Program-made: the position numbers and the translations under genes
Part shown: piece by piece, positions 1-7,999 of the stretch
How the letters are laid out: every line of letters starts with the position of its first letter
Position numbering within the stretch: position 1 is the first letter of the stretch
The notes under the pieces: model-generated
What the model was told of the DNA's origin: nothing
What the model saw: only the letters and a program-made list of their open reading frames with translations
Database searches by the model: none
Source: UBA7916 sp036121365
Lineage (GTDB): Bacteria; Pseudomonadota; Gammaproteobacteria; Comchoanobacterales; Comchoanobacteraceae
Direction of reading: 5' to 3'
DNA: 64,000 nucleotides
NCBI GenBank assembly: GCA_036121365.1
Contig: JAZAFR010000026.1
Coordinates: forward strand, 60,461-124,460

Positions 1-976
1 GTAATTCAGAAGCCATATCACTTGGGCTTACGCCCATGAAAGCACCAGATGTGATGAATAATATGTGTTCTGTATTAACAGACCCATATTTGGTTTGTAC
101 TGTTGTTCCTTCAATCAGTGGTAGAAGGTCTCTTTGAACACCTTCTCGTGATACTTCACTTTGTCCTGAGCTTTTGACCACCTTGTCAATTTCATCAATG
201 AATACAATGCCGTTTTCTTCGACACGCTTAATCGCTTCTTGTCTGATTTGTTCTTCGTTGAGTAATGCATTGCTTTCTTCTTGTAGCAGACTTTTTTTGG
301 CGTCTTTGATTTTCATTTTGGTAATGCGACTTTTGTCTGTTGGCATATTTTGCATCCAATTGGATATTTGGCTTGTGATTTCCTCCATTCCAGCAGGGGT
401 CACTATTTCAACACCAATATTTGCTCTTGATTCAATATCAATGAAATTCTCATCCAGCTCTCCCTGACGATATTTCTTTATCAATTCAGATTTTGAGAGT
501 GGGTGTGTTTTGTCTTTGTTCTTTTCTTCAGCTTCTTGGAGCTGCTTTATGATGATCTCTTCAACATTTTTCTCTGCTTGTTTTTGATTCTCTTTGAATG
601 CTGTTTCTTTCATGCTGCTGATTGAGATGGCCAATAGGTCGCGTATGATGGAATCGACATCTCGTCCAACATAGCCCACTTCTGTGAATTTAGTGGCCTC
701 AATTTTTATGAATGGCGCATCTATGATTTTGGCAATTCTTCTTGCTATTTCCGTTTTTCCTACCCCTGTGGGTCCAACCATCAATATGTTTTTGGGTTGT
801 ATTTCATGCTTGAGATCGCCAGTTTGTAATCTTCTCCATCGGTTTCTGATTGCAATGGCAACTGCCTTTTTTGCACGGTCTTGCCCAACGATGAATTGAT
901 TGAGCTTTTTCACGATGTCTTTGGGGTATAAGGAGTCTTGGCTGACGCCATTATTTGTTTGTTCTTTTGTGCTCAT
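1..976 (-). CDS. hslU: ATP-dependent protease ATPase subunit HslU (ClpY), 3' end missing
   Basis: AAA+ unfoldase that feeds substrates into the HslV peptidase in the cytoplasm. About 325 N-terminal residues are present and the frame stays open to the left edge; the family is usually about 445 residues, so roughly the last 120 are outside. Visible: N-terminal Y-P-K-D-I-V and F-I-V-G-Q-D, Walker A G-P-T-G-V-G-K-T, the family stretch F-T-E-V-G-Y-V-G-R-D-V, the HslU-specific I domain, and Walker B I-V-F-I-D-E-I-D-K. The ATG at 976 lies 3 nt after the hslV stop, so the two are translationally linked in an ftsN-hslV-hslU operon. Family assignment is firm. Confidence 0.96.
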   Translation of the reverse strand, partial: MSTKEQTNNGVSQDSLYPKDIVKKLNQFIVGQDRAKKAVAIAIRNRWRRLQTGDLKHEIQPKNILMVGPTGVGKTEIARRIAKIIDAPFIKIEATKFTEVGYVGRDVDSIIRDLLAISISSMKETAFKENQKQAEKNVEEIIIKQLQEAEEKNKDKTHPLSKSELIKKYRQGELDENFIDIESRANIGVEIVTPAGMEEITSQISNWMQNMPTDKSRITKMKIKDAKKSLLQEESNALLNEEQIRQEAIKRVEENGIVFIDEIDKVVKSSGQSEVSREGVQRDLLPLIEGTTVQTKYGSVNTEHILFITSGAFMGVSPSDMASEL

Positions 977-979
977 GGA

Positions 980-1549
980 TCATTCCTTTTCATTTGTTTT
1001 TAAATTGACGATGTTGAATACGTTGTTGGTATATATGCATGTGTTGGCGGCAATATTGAGGCCTTCTTTTACGATGCTTTCAGCATCCATCTGTGTGTGT
1101 TTCAATAGTGCAGTGGCTGCTGATCTTGCATAAACCCCACCAGATCCTATTGCCATGATATTGTCTTCAGGTTCAATGACATCGCCTGTGCCACTGATGA
1201 TTAAAGATGCTTTGTGGTCTGCCACTGCAAGCAATGCCTCTAGTCTGCGCAGTACTTTGTCGGTGCGCCAATCTTTGGCCAGCTCTATGGATGCTCGCAA
1301 TAAATTTCCTTGGTAGGTATCCAGTTTTTTTTCAAAACGGTCAAACAATGTGAATGCATCTGCTGTGGCACCGGCAAATCCAACCAGTACAGGGTGATTT
1401 TTGAGCTGTCTGACTTTGGTGGCATTGTTTTTCATGATGGTTGCGCCAACCGATACTTGGCCATCGCCGCCCATGGTGACTTGATTGTTCCTTCGTATGG
1501 ATAAAATGGTTGTAGAATGGACAGTTGGTTTTTCTTCTTGAGTATACAT
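980..1549 (-). CDS. hslV: ATP-dependent protease peptidase subunit HslV (ClpQ)
   Basis: Threonine peptidase of the HslUV (ClpYQ) proteasome-like complex. 189 residues; family core T-T-I-L-S-I-R-R, G-G-D-G-Q-V, G-F-A-G-A-T-A-D-A-F-T-L and A-K-D-W-R-T-D are all present. The catalytic threonine would be Thr13, exposed after removal of a 12-residue leader; the residue before it is Ser where Gly is common in forms with a propeptide. The ATG is preceded by GGAG at a 6-nt spacing. It starts 2 nt after the ftsN stop and ends 3 nt before hslU. Confidence 0.97.
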   Translation of the reverse strand: MYTQEEKPTVHSTTILSIRRNNQVTMGGDGQVSVGATIMKNNATKVRQLKNHPVLVGFAGATADAFTLFDRFEKKLDTYQGNLLRASIELAKDWRTDKVLRRLEALLAVADHKASLIISGTGDVIEPEDNIMAIGSGGVYARSAATALLKHTQMDAESIVKEGLNIAANTCIYTNNVFNIVNLKTNEKE

Positions 1550-1551
1550 GG

Positions 1552-2073
1552 TTATCTCCGAATGTTAATGCTGGGTGAATCTTTGAGTTTTTGTAGTATC
1601 TGCTGTTGTCTTTGCAGTGTTGGGTAGTCTTGATATGGACCCAATGATAGATAAAAACAAGTGTGTTGGTTTTCTTTTTGTGTTCTCAATTGACTGTGGA
1701 TGCTGAGCTTGTTCAGTTTTTTTTGTAGGGCCTTAACGCCCGTTTTTGATTGTTGACAGGTGCTGTGTAACATCAGTTTATTGTTTGTCTGTTGTCCTCT
1801 TTTTGTGTTTTGTGTGTGGATGATTTTTACGGAATTTTTTTGAATGGGGGGAGGGGATTTGTCTATTGTTTTGGTTGTTTTCCATTGGATTTTAGGCAGT
1901 GTTATCCAAGATTGAGTGGCATTCACAGCATTGAAAATTGGATGCCTGATGGTGCTGATTGCCCATGTGCATAATAAAAACAAAAAGAAGTAAAATACGG
2001 TCTTCAATGTTAACTTTTGGCTTTTTTTGTATTGTCTCTTGAGTTTTTGTTTCACTTGCTTTCCTAGCGCCAC
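1552..2073 (-). CDS. ftsN: FtsN-like cell division protein with SPOR domain
   Basis: 173 residues, GTG start. A basic cytoplasmic N-terminus (rich in K/R, residues 1-22) is followed by one membrane segment (about 24-43), a periplasmic linker and a C-terminal SPOR-like domain (about 100-173) of the type that binds denuded peptidoglycan. FtsN activates septal wall synthesis at the divisome. Sequence similarity to FtsN is low, as usual for this family; the assignment rests on architecture and on position immediately before hslV, which is the gammaproteobacterial order. AAGG lies about 8 nt before the GTG. The cytoplasmic tail is short, and the linker is much shorter than in E. coli FtsN (319 residues). 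Confidence 0.8.
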   Translation of the reverse strand: MALGKQVKQKLKRQYKKSQKLTLKTVFYFFLFLLCTWAISTIRHPIFNAVNATQSWITLPKIQWKTTKTIDKSPPPIQKNSVKIIHTQNTKRGQQTNNKLMLHSTCQQSKTGVKALQKKLNKLSIHSQLRTQKENQHTCFYLSLGPYQDYPTLQRQQQILQKLKDSPSINIRR

Positions 2074-2136
2074 TTTGTTTGCCTTAATATATAAATAGGG
2101 TCATTGCCCCAATTAATCAAGATGGGCTATGCAATT
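2024..2136 (-). repeat. Copy A of a duplicated ftsN 5' region
   Basis: The promoter-proximal 36 nt (2101-2136) and the first coding part of ftsN (2024-2067) recur, diverged, at 4264-4373 in the same orientation. By eye the upstream block matches at 27 of 36 positions and the 44-nt coding block at about 80%, with nearly equal spacing between blocks. Confidence 0.6.
2092..2120 (-). promoter_or_regulatory. Putative sigma-70 promoter of ftsN-hslV-hslU
   Basis: On the minus strand TTGATT (2115-2120) and TATTTA (2092-2097) are separated by 17 nt, ending about 20 nt before the GTG of ftsN. Assigned by eye; the region is AT-rich, so chance matches are possible. Confidence 0.4.
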
Positions 2137-2183
2137 TTTATGACTTATTTGTCAGTTTGATTGCTGGTGGTGTTATTTTCTAG

Positions 2184-3950
2184 CTATGTCTGAGCAGGTT
2201 TATTGTCGCCGGTGTTCTTTTCTTCAAGTTCTGTATGTTGCTTTTTTAGTGCTTCTAGTTTTTCTTTTGTGTTTTGATTTCTATTCTCTAGGGTTTTTGA
2301 TAGCTGTTCTAAGTGAGTCAGATGATCATTTGTTTTCAGACCGTGATCGGGCCCTTCCAACTTATCTAGTATTCTTTGTGCTTTTTCAGTTACTTTTTCA
2401 GTTACTTTTGATCTTCCAAAGATACCTCGATTGTCTCTTTTTTCAATTGCAGCTCTAATCTTTGCCATTTCTACTTTTGGTGCTAGTTTGGATTTTAAAT
2501 TGTCGACTAGAGTTTTGATATTTTCATCTGTCAGTTTGGTTGCTTCTTTTAGTGTGGTTATTTCCTCTTGTAACAAAATTTCTGGATCAAATTGTGTTTC
2601 ACTAGTCATATTTGGTAGCAGAATTTTCTCTGCGTCTTCTAAAAATTTTTTCTTTGTTGCTTCTTCTGCTGTTGCTGCTGCTTCTGCTACTGGTACTGCT
2701 ACTGCTGGTGATTCTGCTGTTGCTGTTGCTTCTGTTGCTACTGCTGTTGTTGCTACTGCTGGTGATTCTTCTGGTTCTGCTGTTGCCGATTTATATTCTG
2801 CTATAGCCTCTTTAATTGCAGTTTTTTTGCTACTATCTGCACTTACACTTTTTGCTTTTTCTGTGTCATATTGTGTATATTTTTCTATTGGTGGCCTTAG
2901 TATGTCGGGTATATTGTTCACGGCGGTCATCAATTTTTCTTTTATCTCAGCACTTTCACCAGGTTGATATTCCATTACGGCATCTTTTAATTGTGGGTAG
3001 AGGAGTTCTTTTACATAATCCCTTGGCTCTGTTATCTCATCTATTACTTTTTGAGTTAATTTCTTACCAGTTGGATCTGTAGGCTCCTTATCCCAATTAA
3101 AGATTCTTGTGCTCATGAAATCCACCTTGTCTTTAGCCATTTCTAGACCTTTTTTAAGGTAGTCCATTTTAGGTAGTATTTTTTGCGCTGTAAGACTTTT
3201 TTCAAGGTAGTCTATGTCCTCAAGTGTTTCTTTCGCTATTCTTATTTTTTTGTTTCTTTTTGTTTGAGATTTTAATTCTGTTTGTATAGTCTTAATATCT
3301 TGGGTTAGATAATTTGCCTGATCAGTGGTAAATCCTGTCTTACTATTGACCAAGCCTTGCCATTTATTAAAAATAGACTGTATTGGTTCGACATTAACCC
3401 CTTCTTGTACTAAATTTTCCTTAAGATTCATCATGATTCTCATTATTCTTTCGTTTTCTCCTGTTTTAGATTGTAATTGTGTTTGTATAGTCTTAACATC
3501 TTCGATTAGTTCATTTGCCTGTTCAGTGGTAAATCCTGTCTCACTATTGACCAAGCCTTGCCATTTCCCAAAGAAACCCTTTACTGTCTCGACCTCAACC
3601 CCTGCTGTTTTTACCATGTCTCCAAGATCCACCATGATAGTCATTTTGTTTATCTCATCAAATGAATAAGGAGAGTCCTCAGGTGCTACTTTTTGTCTGG
3701 AAAAGACACTGCCTAGTATTGCTATCATATTGGCTTGTCTTTTTTTATCGTCATTTTCTCCTGCTGTATTATAGATTTCAAACTTTTTATTTGTTGCGAC
3801 GATAATGGGTATAACTTTCGGGATAAGCGTAAGTGAGCTTCTTAATCCTATTGTTGCAGCTAATGTTTCAAAACTATCCGTATCTTCCTTTAACAATTTT
3901 ATACCTAAAGGTTTAGTAACTGATTGTATGACACTTGACATACTTCCCAT
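2184..3950 (-). CDS. Large hydrophilic protein with 67-residue repeats and an Ala-rich linker
   Basis: 588 residues; no family recognised. The start is placed at 3950 rather than at the upstream ATG (3995) because AAGGGG sits about 6 nt before it. Two tandem copies of a 67-residue unit (around residues 95-235) share K-W-Q-G-L-V-N-S-x-T-G-F-T-T and K-T-I-Q-T. A low-complexity Ala/Thr/Val/Glu linker (DNA about 2655-2815) separates this half from a charged, probably helical C-terminal part. Only a hydrophobic stretch near residues 37-52 (I-P-K-V-I-P-I-I-V-A) could touch a membrane; there is no signal peptide. Charge, repeats and lack of relatives fit a secreted effector or surface-associated protein, which is inference. 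Confidence 0.75.
   Translation of the reverse strand: MGSMSSVIQSVTKPLGIKLLKEDTDSFETLAATIGLRSSLTLIPKVIPIIVATNKKFEIYNTAGENDDKKRQANMIAILGSVFSRQKVAPEDSPYSFDEINKMTIMVDLGDMVKTAGVEVETVKGFFGKWQGLVNSETGFTTEQANELIEDVKTIQTQLQSKTGENERIMRIMMNLKENLVQEGVNVEPIQSIFNKWQGLVNSKTGFTTDQANYLTQDIKTIQTELKSQTKRNKKIRIAKETLEDIDYLEKSLTAQKILPKMDYLKKGLEMAKDKVDFMSTRIFNWDKEPTDPTGKKLTQKVIDEITEPRDYVKELLYPQLKDAVMEYQPGESAEIKEKLMTAVNNIPDILRPPIEKYTQYDTEKAKSVSADSSKKTAIKEAIAEYKSATAEPEESPAVATTAVATEATATAESPAVAVPVAEAAATAEEATKKKFLEDAEKILLPNMTSETQFDPEILLQEEITTLKEATKLTDENIKTLVDNLKSKLAPKVEMAKIRAAIEKRDNRGIFGRSKVTEKVTEKAQRILDKLEGPDHGLKTNDHLTHLEQLSKTLENRNQNTKEKLEALKKQHTELEEKNTGDNKPAQT
2655..2815 (-). repeat. Low-complexity Ala/Thr/Val-coding tract
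   Basis: Imperfect triplet-rich repeats (GCT/GTT/ACT on the plus strand) encode a flexible Ala-Thr-Val-Glu linker in the 588-residue protein. Such tracts are prone to length change by slippage. Confidence 0.75.
3271..3672 (-). repeat. Tandem 201-nt repeat inside the orphan gene
   Basis: Two direct copies with a period of exactly 201 nt (67 codons), for example TTTGTATAGT at 3281 and again at 3482, and a shared block covering the K-W-Q-G-L-V-N-S coding stretch. The reading frame is kept. Confidence 0.8.
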
Positions 3951-4041
3951 CTCAATCCCCTTAATTTGTGTTTGATTCTTTGTTTTATAGATCATATTTG
4001 CAAATAAATCAGAGTTTTTTTAATTTTTTTTGTGATCACGA

Positions 4042-4341
4042 TCATGTGTACTTTGATTTGGTTTGCCTGTGGGACGATACGCTTTTTAGAATGATATATT
4101 TTTTGATTTTTTTGCGTTTGTGCCTCTCAATTGGGTTTTGCAAAACTACATACAGCAAGCCAAATAATGCAGTCACTGATACTTTCAATCCATTGATCAA
4201 TAAAGCACAACAGGATATGGTCTTAGACTGAAAATGACCACTGGTTTTCAGTAGGGTGGGTAGTTTTTGTATGGTGTCTTGAGTCTTAGCTTTACTTGCT
4301 TTTCTGGATCCAGTTTTATATTGAGGGGTCATATTGTTCAT
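4042..4341 (-). CDS. Small hypothetical protein, possibly decayed ftsN paralogue
   Basis: 99 residues with a basic N-terminus, one membrane segment (about residues 47-67) and a basic tail. The DNA at 4264-4307 matches the start of the ftsN coding region, but in a reading frame shifted relative to this ORF. Read in the ftsN frame it gives K-Q-V-K-L-R-L-K, close to FtsN K-Q-V-K-Q-K-L-K, and stops soon after. The present ORF may therefore be a frameshifted remnant rather than a working gene. AGGA lies close before the ATG. Low certainty that it is expressed. Confidence 0.35.
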   Translation of the reverse strand: MNNMTPQYKTGSRKASKAKTQDTIQKLPTLLKTSGHFQSKTISCCALLINGLKVSVTALFGLLYVVLQNPIERHKRKKIKKYIILKSVSSHRQTKSKYT

Positions 4342-4373
4342 TGTCCTGCTTGGTTAAGATGGTTTATGCAATT
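4264..4373 (-). repeat. Copy B of the duplicated ftsN 5' region
   Basis: Diverged direct repeat of 2024-2136: upstream block 4338-4373 and coding block 4264-4307. It lies on the far side of the 588-residue orphan gene, so the repeats bracket that gene. Confidence 0.6.
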
Positions 4374-4817
4374 GTGTGTTAGTAGCAATCGTCTTCCGGG
4401 TTTTTCTTTATTACTTTTTTAGGATCGGGTTGTGCTTGATGATTTTCATTTTGAGTCATGCCTTTAAGAGCTATTTTTTCTTTATATACTCAACGAACCA
4501 CACGGTCTTAGATTTTCTATTTGATCTCTTGTCAATCTTCATCGATTGTATTAAGGAGTATGTGATAAAAATTCGAAGGTTAGCACTTTCATCAATGGGA
4601 TGTCTTATTGCCTTTTTCTTATTCTTTCAAATTGATCAATGCCTTAATATAACTCTTGTCTTCAGCTTACTCTCTTGTTTCTAATCGACTATTTGTGCCT
4701 GAGCCTCTTTTACTCTGGTGTCGTATTTTTTGTTGTCTTGTTAGATGAATTTACATCATGCGTTATTTGTTAATATCGATTGATATTTTTTGCCATTTTA
4801 GAAGTTGATGGATTGCT
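4374..4817. other. Intergenic stretch with no convincing gene
   Basis: About 440 nt, T-rich on the plus strand. A 102-codon plus-strand frame (4376-4684) is uniformly hydrophobic because of the T-richness, lacks a ribosome binding site and is not supported. I see no RNA gene or clear terminator. Confidence 0.5.
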
Positions 4818-6686
4818 TCATCCAAGTATTCTTCCTATGGGTTTAAATCCCAATTGTGATGTAGGATCTTCAGTTACTGTTTCTGTTTCCACTGCGCTCG
4901 GGTATTCAGCTGTCAATAATCCTCTTGATTCTAATTTATTACGGAATGATCGCATTTCTGTTGATGCATTTCCCCAATCATATTGTTGGCGATTTTCTTG
5001 TATTTGAGTAATGGTTTGACAGGTATTGATATTCCAAGCTTGATGGTCATTGAGGTCGGTTAAATCGATATCTTGTCCATTGATGTTCATTCGTCCCAGT
5101 CTGAAAGGAGGCATACTGGATATGCTATTTTCAGTTTCTGGAAAATAGGTCAATAGTAAGGCTAACATCTCATCTTCATATGGTAATTTAAAGGCTTGAA
5201 TGAATTTTTCTACTTCCTCTGATTCTAATTTATTTTGCTTGCCTTTGCTTGTTAAGTAACACCTCAGTTTGATCAATCTAATCTGGCTCACCAAATCACG
5301 AATGAGAAACTTATTATAACTAGAGTGAAATTGTCTTTCGTGCATGGTGTTGCTCATTGATTGTAGATCTGCATTTCCTGCAGACAATATGCTGTCTTCT
5401 GTGAAAAAATGCTTGAGAAAATTTTTGAATATTCTGATTGCCCCATCATTGAGTATGAAATCTTCTTTTTTACACATGTGAGCGCAACGGCTAAATGATT
5501 CTAACTTTTTTATCCATACACAGAATTGAGAATCGAGGTTCCGATGCTCGTTGATTTGACTTTCTGGAATGAATAGTTTTTTTGATAACACTTCTACCAT
5601 TATTTTTAACTCTTCCCGAAAGGACTCTAATTTGTCACGTATTAATGCATTGAACTCTCTTTCAGGTGTTGTGGTCCGTTGAGGTTGGTAACGGGTTTGT
5701 TTTTTCAGTGCTCCTTGAGTGACACTGAATTGGCTTTCGCTATGTGGACGTTTTTTATGGTTTGTCATCATCTTTTGACATGCCGTTCTGAGATTGTGTA
5801 GAAAGTTCTCTATGAAGGTGAAATCAAAATCATATTTTTCGTCATCACTCGATGGGGTTTGTATTTCTGATAATATTAAGGCAATTGGATCATTTTCATT
5901 GTCTATGGCTCTTGTCAATGCCTGGAGTTTTTGTAAGTCGTTCTGACCATTTTTTTGTTGAGCGAATGTATCAATGCTTTCTTCATAATTGATTGATTCT
6001 CCACGGCAAGCTTGTCTAAATAAGTTTTCAATGAAGTCAGTTGTTCTTTTTTCTTCCATCTCTTCTTCATTGTAGGGTTTAAATAAGTTTTCAATGAAGT
6101 CAGTTGTTCTTTTTCCTTCTATCTCTTCTTCTTTGTGGGGTTGTTCTAATAGGTCTTTGAGACAGTCAATGGCTTCTTCTTCACCCTCTTCAGAATTCCC
6201 AGGTGATTCTCGTTTTGGTGTTGACGTAAAGAGGGAAAGTTCAGGTGGTCTCCTGTATTGATGTTCTTCTCTTTCACGATATTGGAAAGTATCACTGTCT
6301 TTGTACGGATTGTCGTGGCTTGTCTCCTCTAGATTTCGTGTGGCTTGTAATTCGCACTCTATTGGTTTGTGTATCTTCTTGACCAATGACGATATTTTGT
6401 TTGAAAAAATCCATATTTCTGCATTGTCTTTAAAACTCTTATGTTCATTCATTTTGATCATGATGCCATTTGTAATATCTTCTTCGTCTAATGTTAATAA
6501 TGCCAAGGATTCATATTCACGGGCGTTCAGGTTTCTATCGGTTATGGATTTCAATATGGATTCCACTAACCTGTCTTCTGATGTGCTTAAATTTTGTTCT
6601 TCGATGTAGAAAGTGGCAATTTGTTCTACGATGGATTTTTTGGCTCGTGTTACTGCTGATTCTATGTCTTGGTTTTGTGCGTGCAT
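4818..6686 (-). CDS. Large hydrophilic orphan protein with 21-residue repeats
   Basis: 622 residues, no signal peptide or membrane segment, no family recognised. An acidic middle part (about residues 165-230) holds two near-identical 21-residue repeats with T-T-D-F-I-E-N-L-F and a diverged third copy upstream (D-C-L-K-D-L-L-E). A basic patch H-K-K-R-P-H-S (about residue 315) resembles a monopartite nuclear localisation signal. Both ends are mixed-charge and probably helical. A perfect consensus promoter ends about 23 nt before the ATG, yet I see no Shine-Dalgarno. Candidate secreted effector by composition and context only. Confidence 0.75.
   Translation of the reverse strand: MHAQNQDIESAVTRAKKSIVEQIATFYIEEQNLSTSEDRLVESILKSITDRNLNAREYESLALLTLDEEDITNGIMIKMNEHKSFKDNAEIWIFSNKISSLVKKIHKPIECELQATRNLEETSHDNPYKDSDTFQYREREEHQYRRPPELSLFTSTPKRESPGNSEEGEEEAIDCLKDLLEQPHKEEEIEGKRTTDFIENLFKPYNEEEMEEKRTTDFIENLFRQACRGESINYEESIDTFAQQKNGQNDLQKLQALTRAIDNENDPIALILSEIQTPSSDDEKYDFDFTFIENFLHNLRTACQKMMTNHKKRPHSESQFSVTQGALKKQTRYQPQRTTTPEREFNALIRDKLESFREELKIMVEVLSKKLFIPESQINEHRNLDSQFCVWIKKLESFSRCAHMCKKEDFILNDGAIRIFKNFLKHFFTEDSILSAGNADLQSMSNTMHERQFHSSYNKFLIRDLVSQIRLIKLRCYLTSKGKQNKLESEEVEKFIQAFKLPYEDEMLALLLTYFPETENSISSMPPFRLGRMNINGQDIDLTDLNDHQAWNINTCQTITQIQENRQQYDWGNASTEMRSFRNKLESRGLLTAEYPSAVETETVTEDPTSQLGFKPIGRILG
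6018..6172 (-). repeat. In-gene 63-nt tandem repeats
   Basis: Two copies with a 63-nt period (AAATAAGTTTTCAATGAAG at 6018 and 6081) and a third, diverged copy near 6148, encoding the 21-residue repeats of the 622-residue protein. Confidence 0.75.
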
Positions 6687-6708
6687 GTGTTTTGTGTTTT
6701 TTTATTAT

Positions 6709-6737
6709 ATTATAAAATTTTTGCCTGTGTTTGTCAA
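6709..6737 (-). promoter_or_regulatory. Perfect consensus sigma-70 promoter
   Basis: On the minus strand TTGACA (6732-6737), 17-nt spacer, TATAAT (6709-6714): an exact match to both hexamers at optimal spacing. Transcription would start near 6702 and give a leader of only about 16 nt before the ATG at 6686. Confidence 0.75.
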
Positions 6738-6883
6738 TTTGTCAAAAGTAATCTGGGTGTTTTTGGTTAGAACTTTTTATGGCTGTGAATGGATTGTTTT
6801 CATTGTCTGTATCAGTCTGTTTTTATTTTAGGTCTTGACTATTTTCAGTAAGATTGTCGTAGAGTCTTTTTTGATGCTATGAA

Positions 6884-6897
6884 CAATGATATCATTG
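6884..6897. promoter_or_regulatory. 14-bp perfect palindrome before the envelope operon
   Basis: CAATGATATCATTG reads the same on both strands and lies 22 nt before the epimerase start. It could be an operator for the operon at 6920; it is too short to exclude chance. Confidence 0.3.
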
Positions 6898-6919
6898 GGC
6901 ATTGAATATTGGAATGTGA

Positions 6920-7999
6920 ATGCGTGTTTTGCTCACAGGCAGTGCCGGATTTATCGGTTTTCATCTGGCTAAACGTTTGATTGATGCTGGCTATGATGTC
7001 ATCGGTGTTGATAATGTCAATGCTTACTATGATGTGGACTTGAAATACAAACGTCTTGAGAATCTTGGCTTTGTACAAGAAAAAGTCAATACCGGTCAAT
7101 TGATTGTCTCCCAAAAAAATCATCGTCATCGCTTTTTAAAACTGGATCTCAATGATAGACAAAAAATGACAGAGTTTTTCTCTGAACATTCTTTTGATGT
7201 GATTTTTCACCTAGCAGCACAAGCCGGTGTTCGCTACTCTTTAGAAAACCCATTGGCCTATATAGACGATAATATAGTTGCTTTTGTGAATGTCTTAGAA
7301 GGGGCTCGAAGCCAGAAAGTTCAACACTTGGTCTATGCCTCTAGCTCCTCTGTGTATGGATTGAATCAAAATCATCCTTATCAAACCAATCAATCCACAG
7401 AGCATCCTGTCTCATTGTATGCCGCAACTAAAAAATCCAATGAAATGATGGCCCATGCTTACAGCCATCTGTTCAAAATTCCCACTACAGGTTTACGCTT
7501 TTTTACCGTTTACGGCCCTTGGGGGCGACCAGATATGGCGCCAATGCTGTTTTTAAAAGCCATCTTGACCAATCAGCCCATTCGCGTATTCAATCATGGG
7601 AATATGTATCGCGATTTTACCTATATAGATACCATTGTTGACGGTTGTCACGCTGTTTTGCAAAAGCCGCCTTGTACTAAAGGCTCCTGGGACCCAAGTC
7701 AACCACAGCCCAATCAATCTTCTGCTCCGTTTGCCATTTATAATATTGGTGGCGAACAAACGGTTAAGTTGATCGATTTTATATCAACCCTGGAATCAGT
7801 TGTCGGTCGCAAATGCACAAAACATTATGAAAATGCGCCTCCCGGCGATGTTGTGCACACCGAAGCTTCAATGTATGACTTCATACAGCAGTTTGGACCT
7901 TTGAATTCCGTGAGCTTGCAAGAGGGACTGTCTCATCTTGTGAATTGGTATCAGACTTTTTATAACGCAGAAATTAAAGCCAAATCGAGGTTGAACTAA
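6920..7999 (+). CDS. NAD-dependent sugar epimerase, probably UDP-glucuronate 4-epimerase
   Basis: 359 residues, short-chain dehydrogenase/extended epimerase fold. The NAD loop T-G-S-A-G-F-I-G is at residues 6-13, followed by D-N-V-N-A-Y-Y-D-V, which is typical of UDP-glucuronate 4-epimerases (LpsL/CapI type) rather than GalE. The catalytic S-S-S-S-V-Y-G and Y-A-A-T-K (Tyr-x-x-x-Lys) motifs are present, as is R-F-F-T-V-Y-G-P-W-G-R-P-D-M-A. It would convert UDP-glucuronate to UDP-galacturonate. GGAA lies about 6 nt before the ATG. First gene of a tight five-gene plus-strand operon whose next gene overlaps it by one base. Confidence 0.88.
   Translation: MRVLLTGSAGFIGFHLAKRLIDAGYDVIGVDNVNAYYDVDLKYKRLENLGFVQEKVNTGQLIVSQKNHRHRFLKLDLNDRQKMTEFFSEHSFDVIFHLAAQAGVRYSLENPLAYIDDNIVAFVNVLEGARSQKVQHLVYASSSSVYGLNQNHPYQTNQSTEHPVSLYAATKKSNEMMAHAYSHLFKIPTTGLRFFTVYGPWGRPDMAPMLFLKAILTNQPIRVFNHGNMYRDFTYIDTIVDGCHAVLQKPPCTKGSWDPSQPQPNQSSAPFAIYNIGGEQTVKLIDFISTLESVVGRKCTKHYENAPPGDVVHTEASMYDFIQQFGPLNSVSLQEGLSHLVNWYQTFYNAEIKAKSRLN

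Noticed and set aside
2431..2967. 178-codon plus-strand frame opposite the Ala-rich tract
   Set aside because: Created by triplet repeats of the minus-strand gene; hydrophobic low-complexity translation without start signals.
4376..4684. 102-codon plus-strand open frame
   Set aside because: Uniformly Phe/Leu/Ile-rich because the strand is T-rich; no ribosome binding site, no recognisable pattern, and it covers the ftsN-like repeat region on the other strand.
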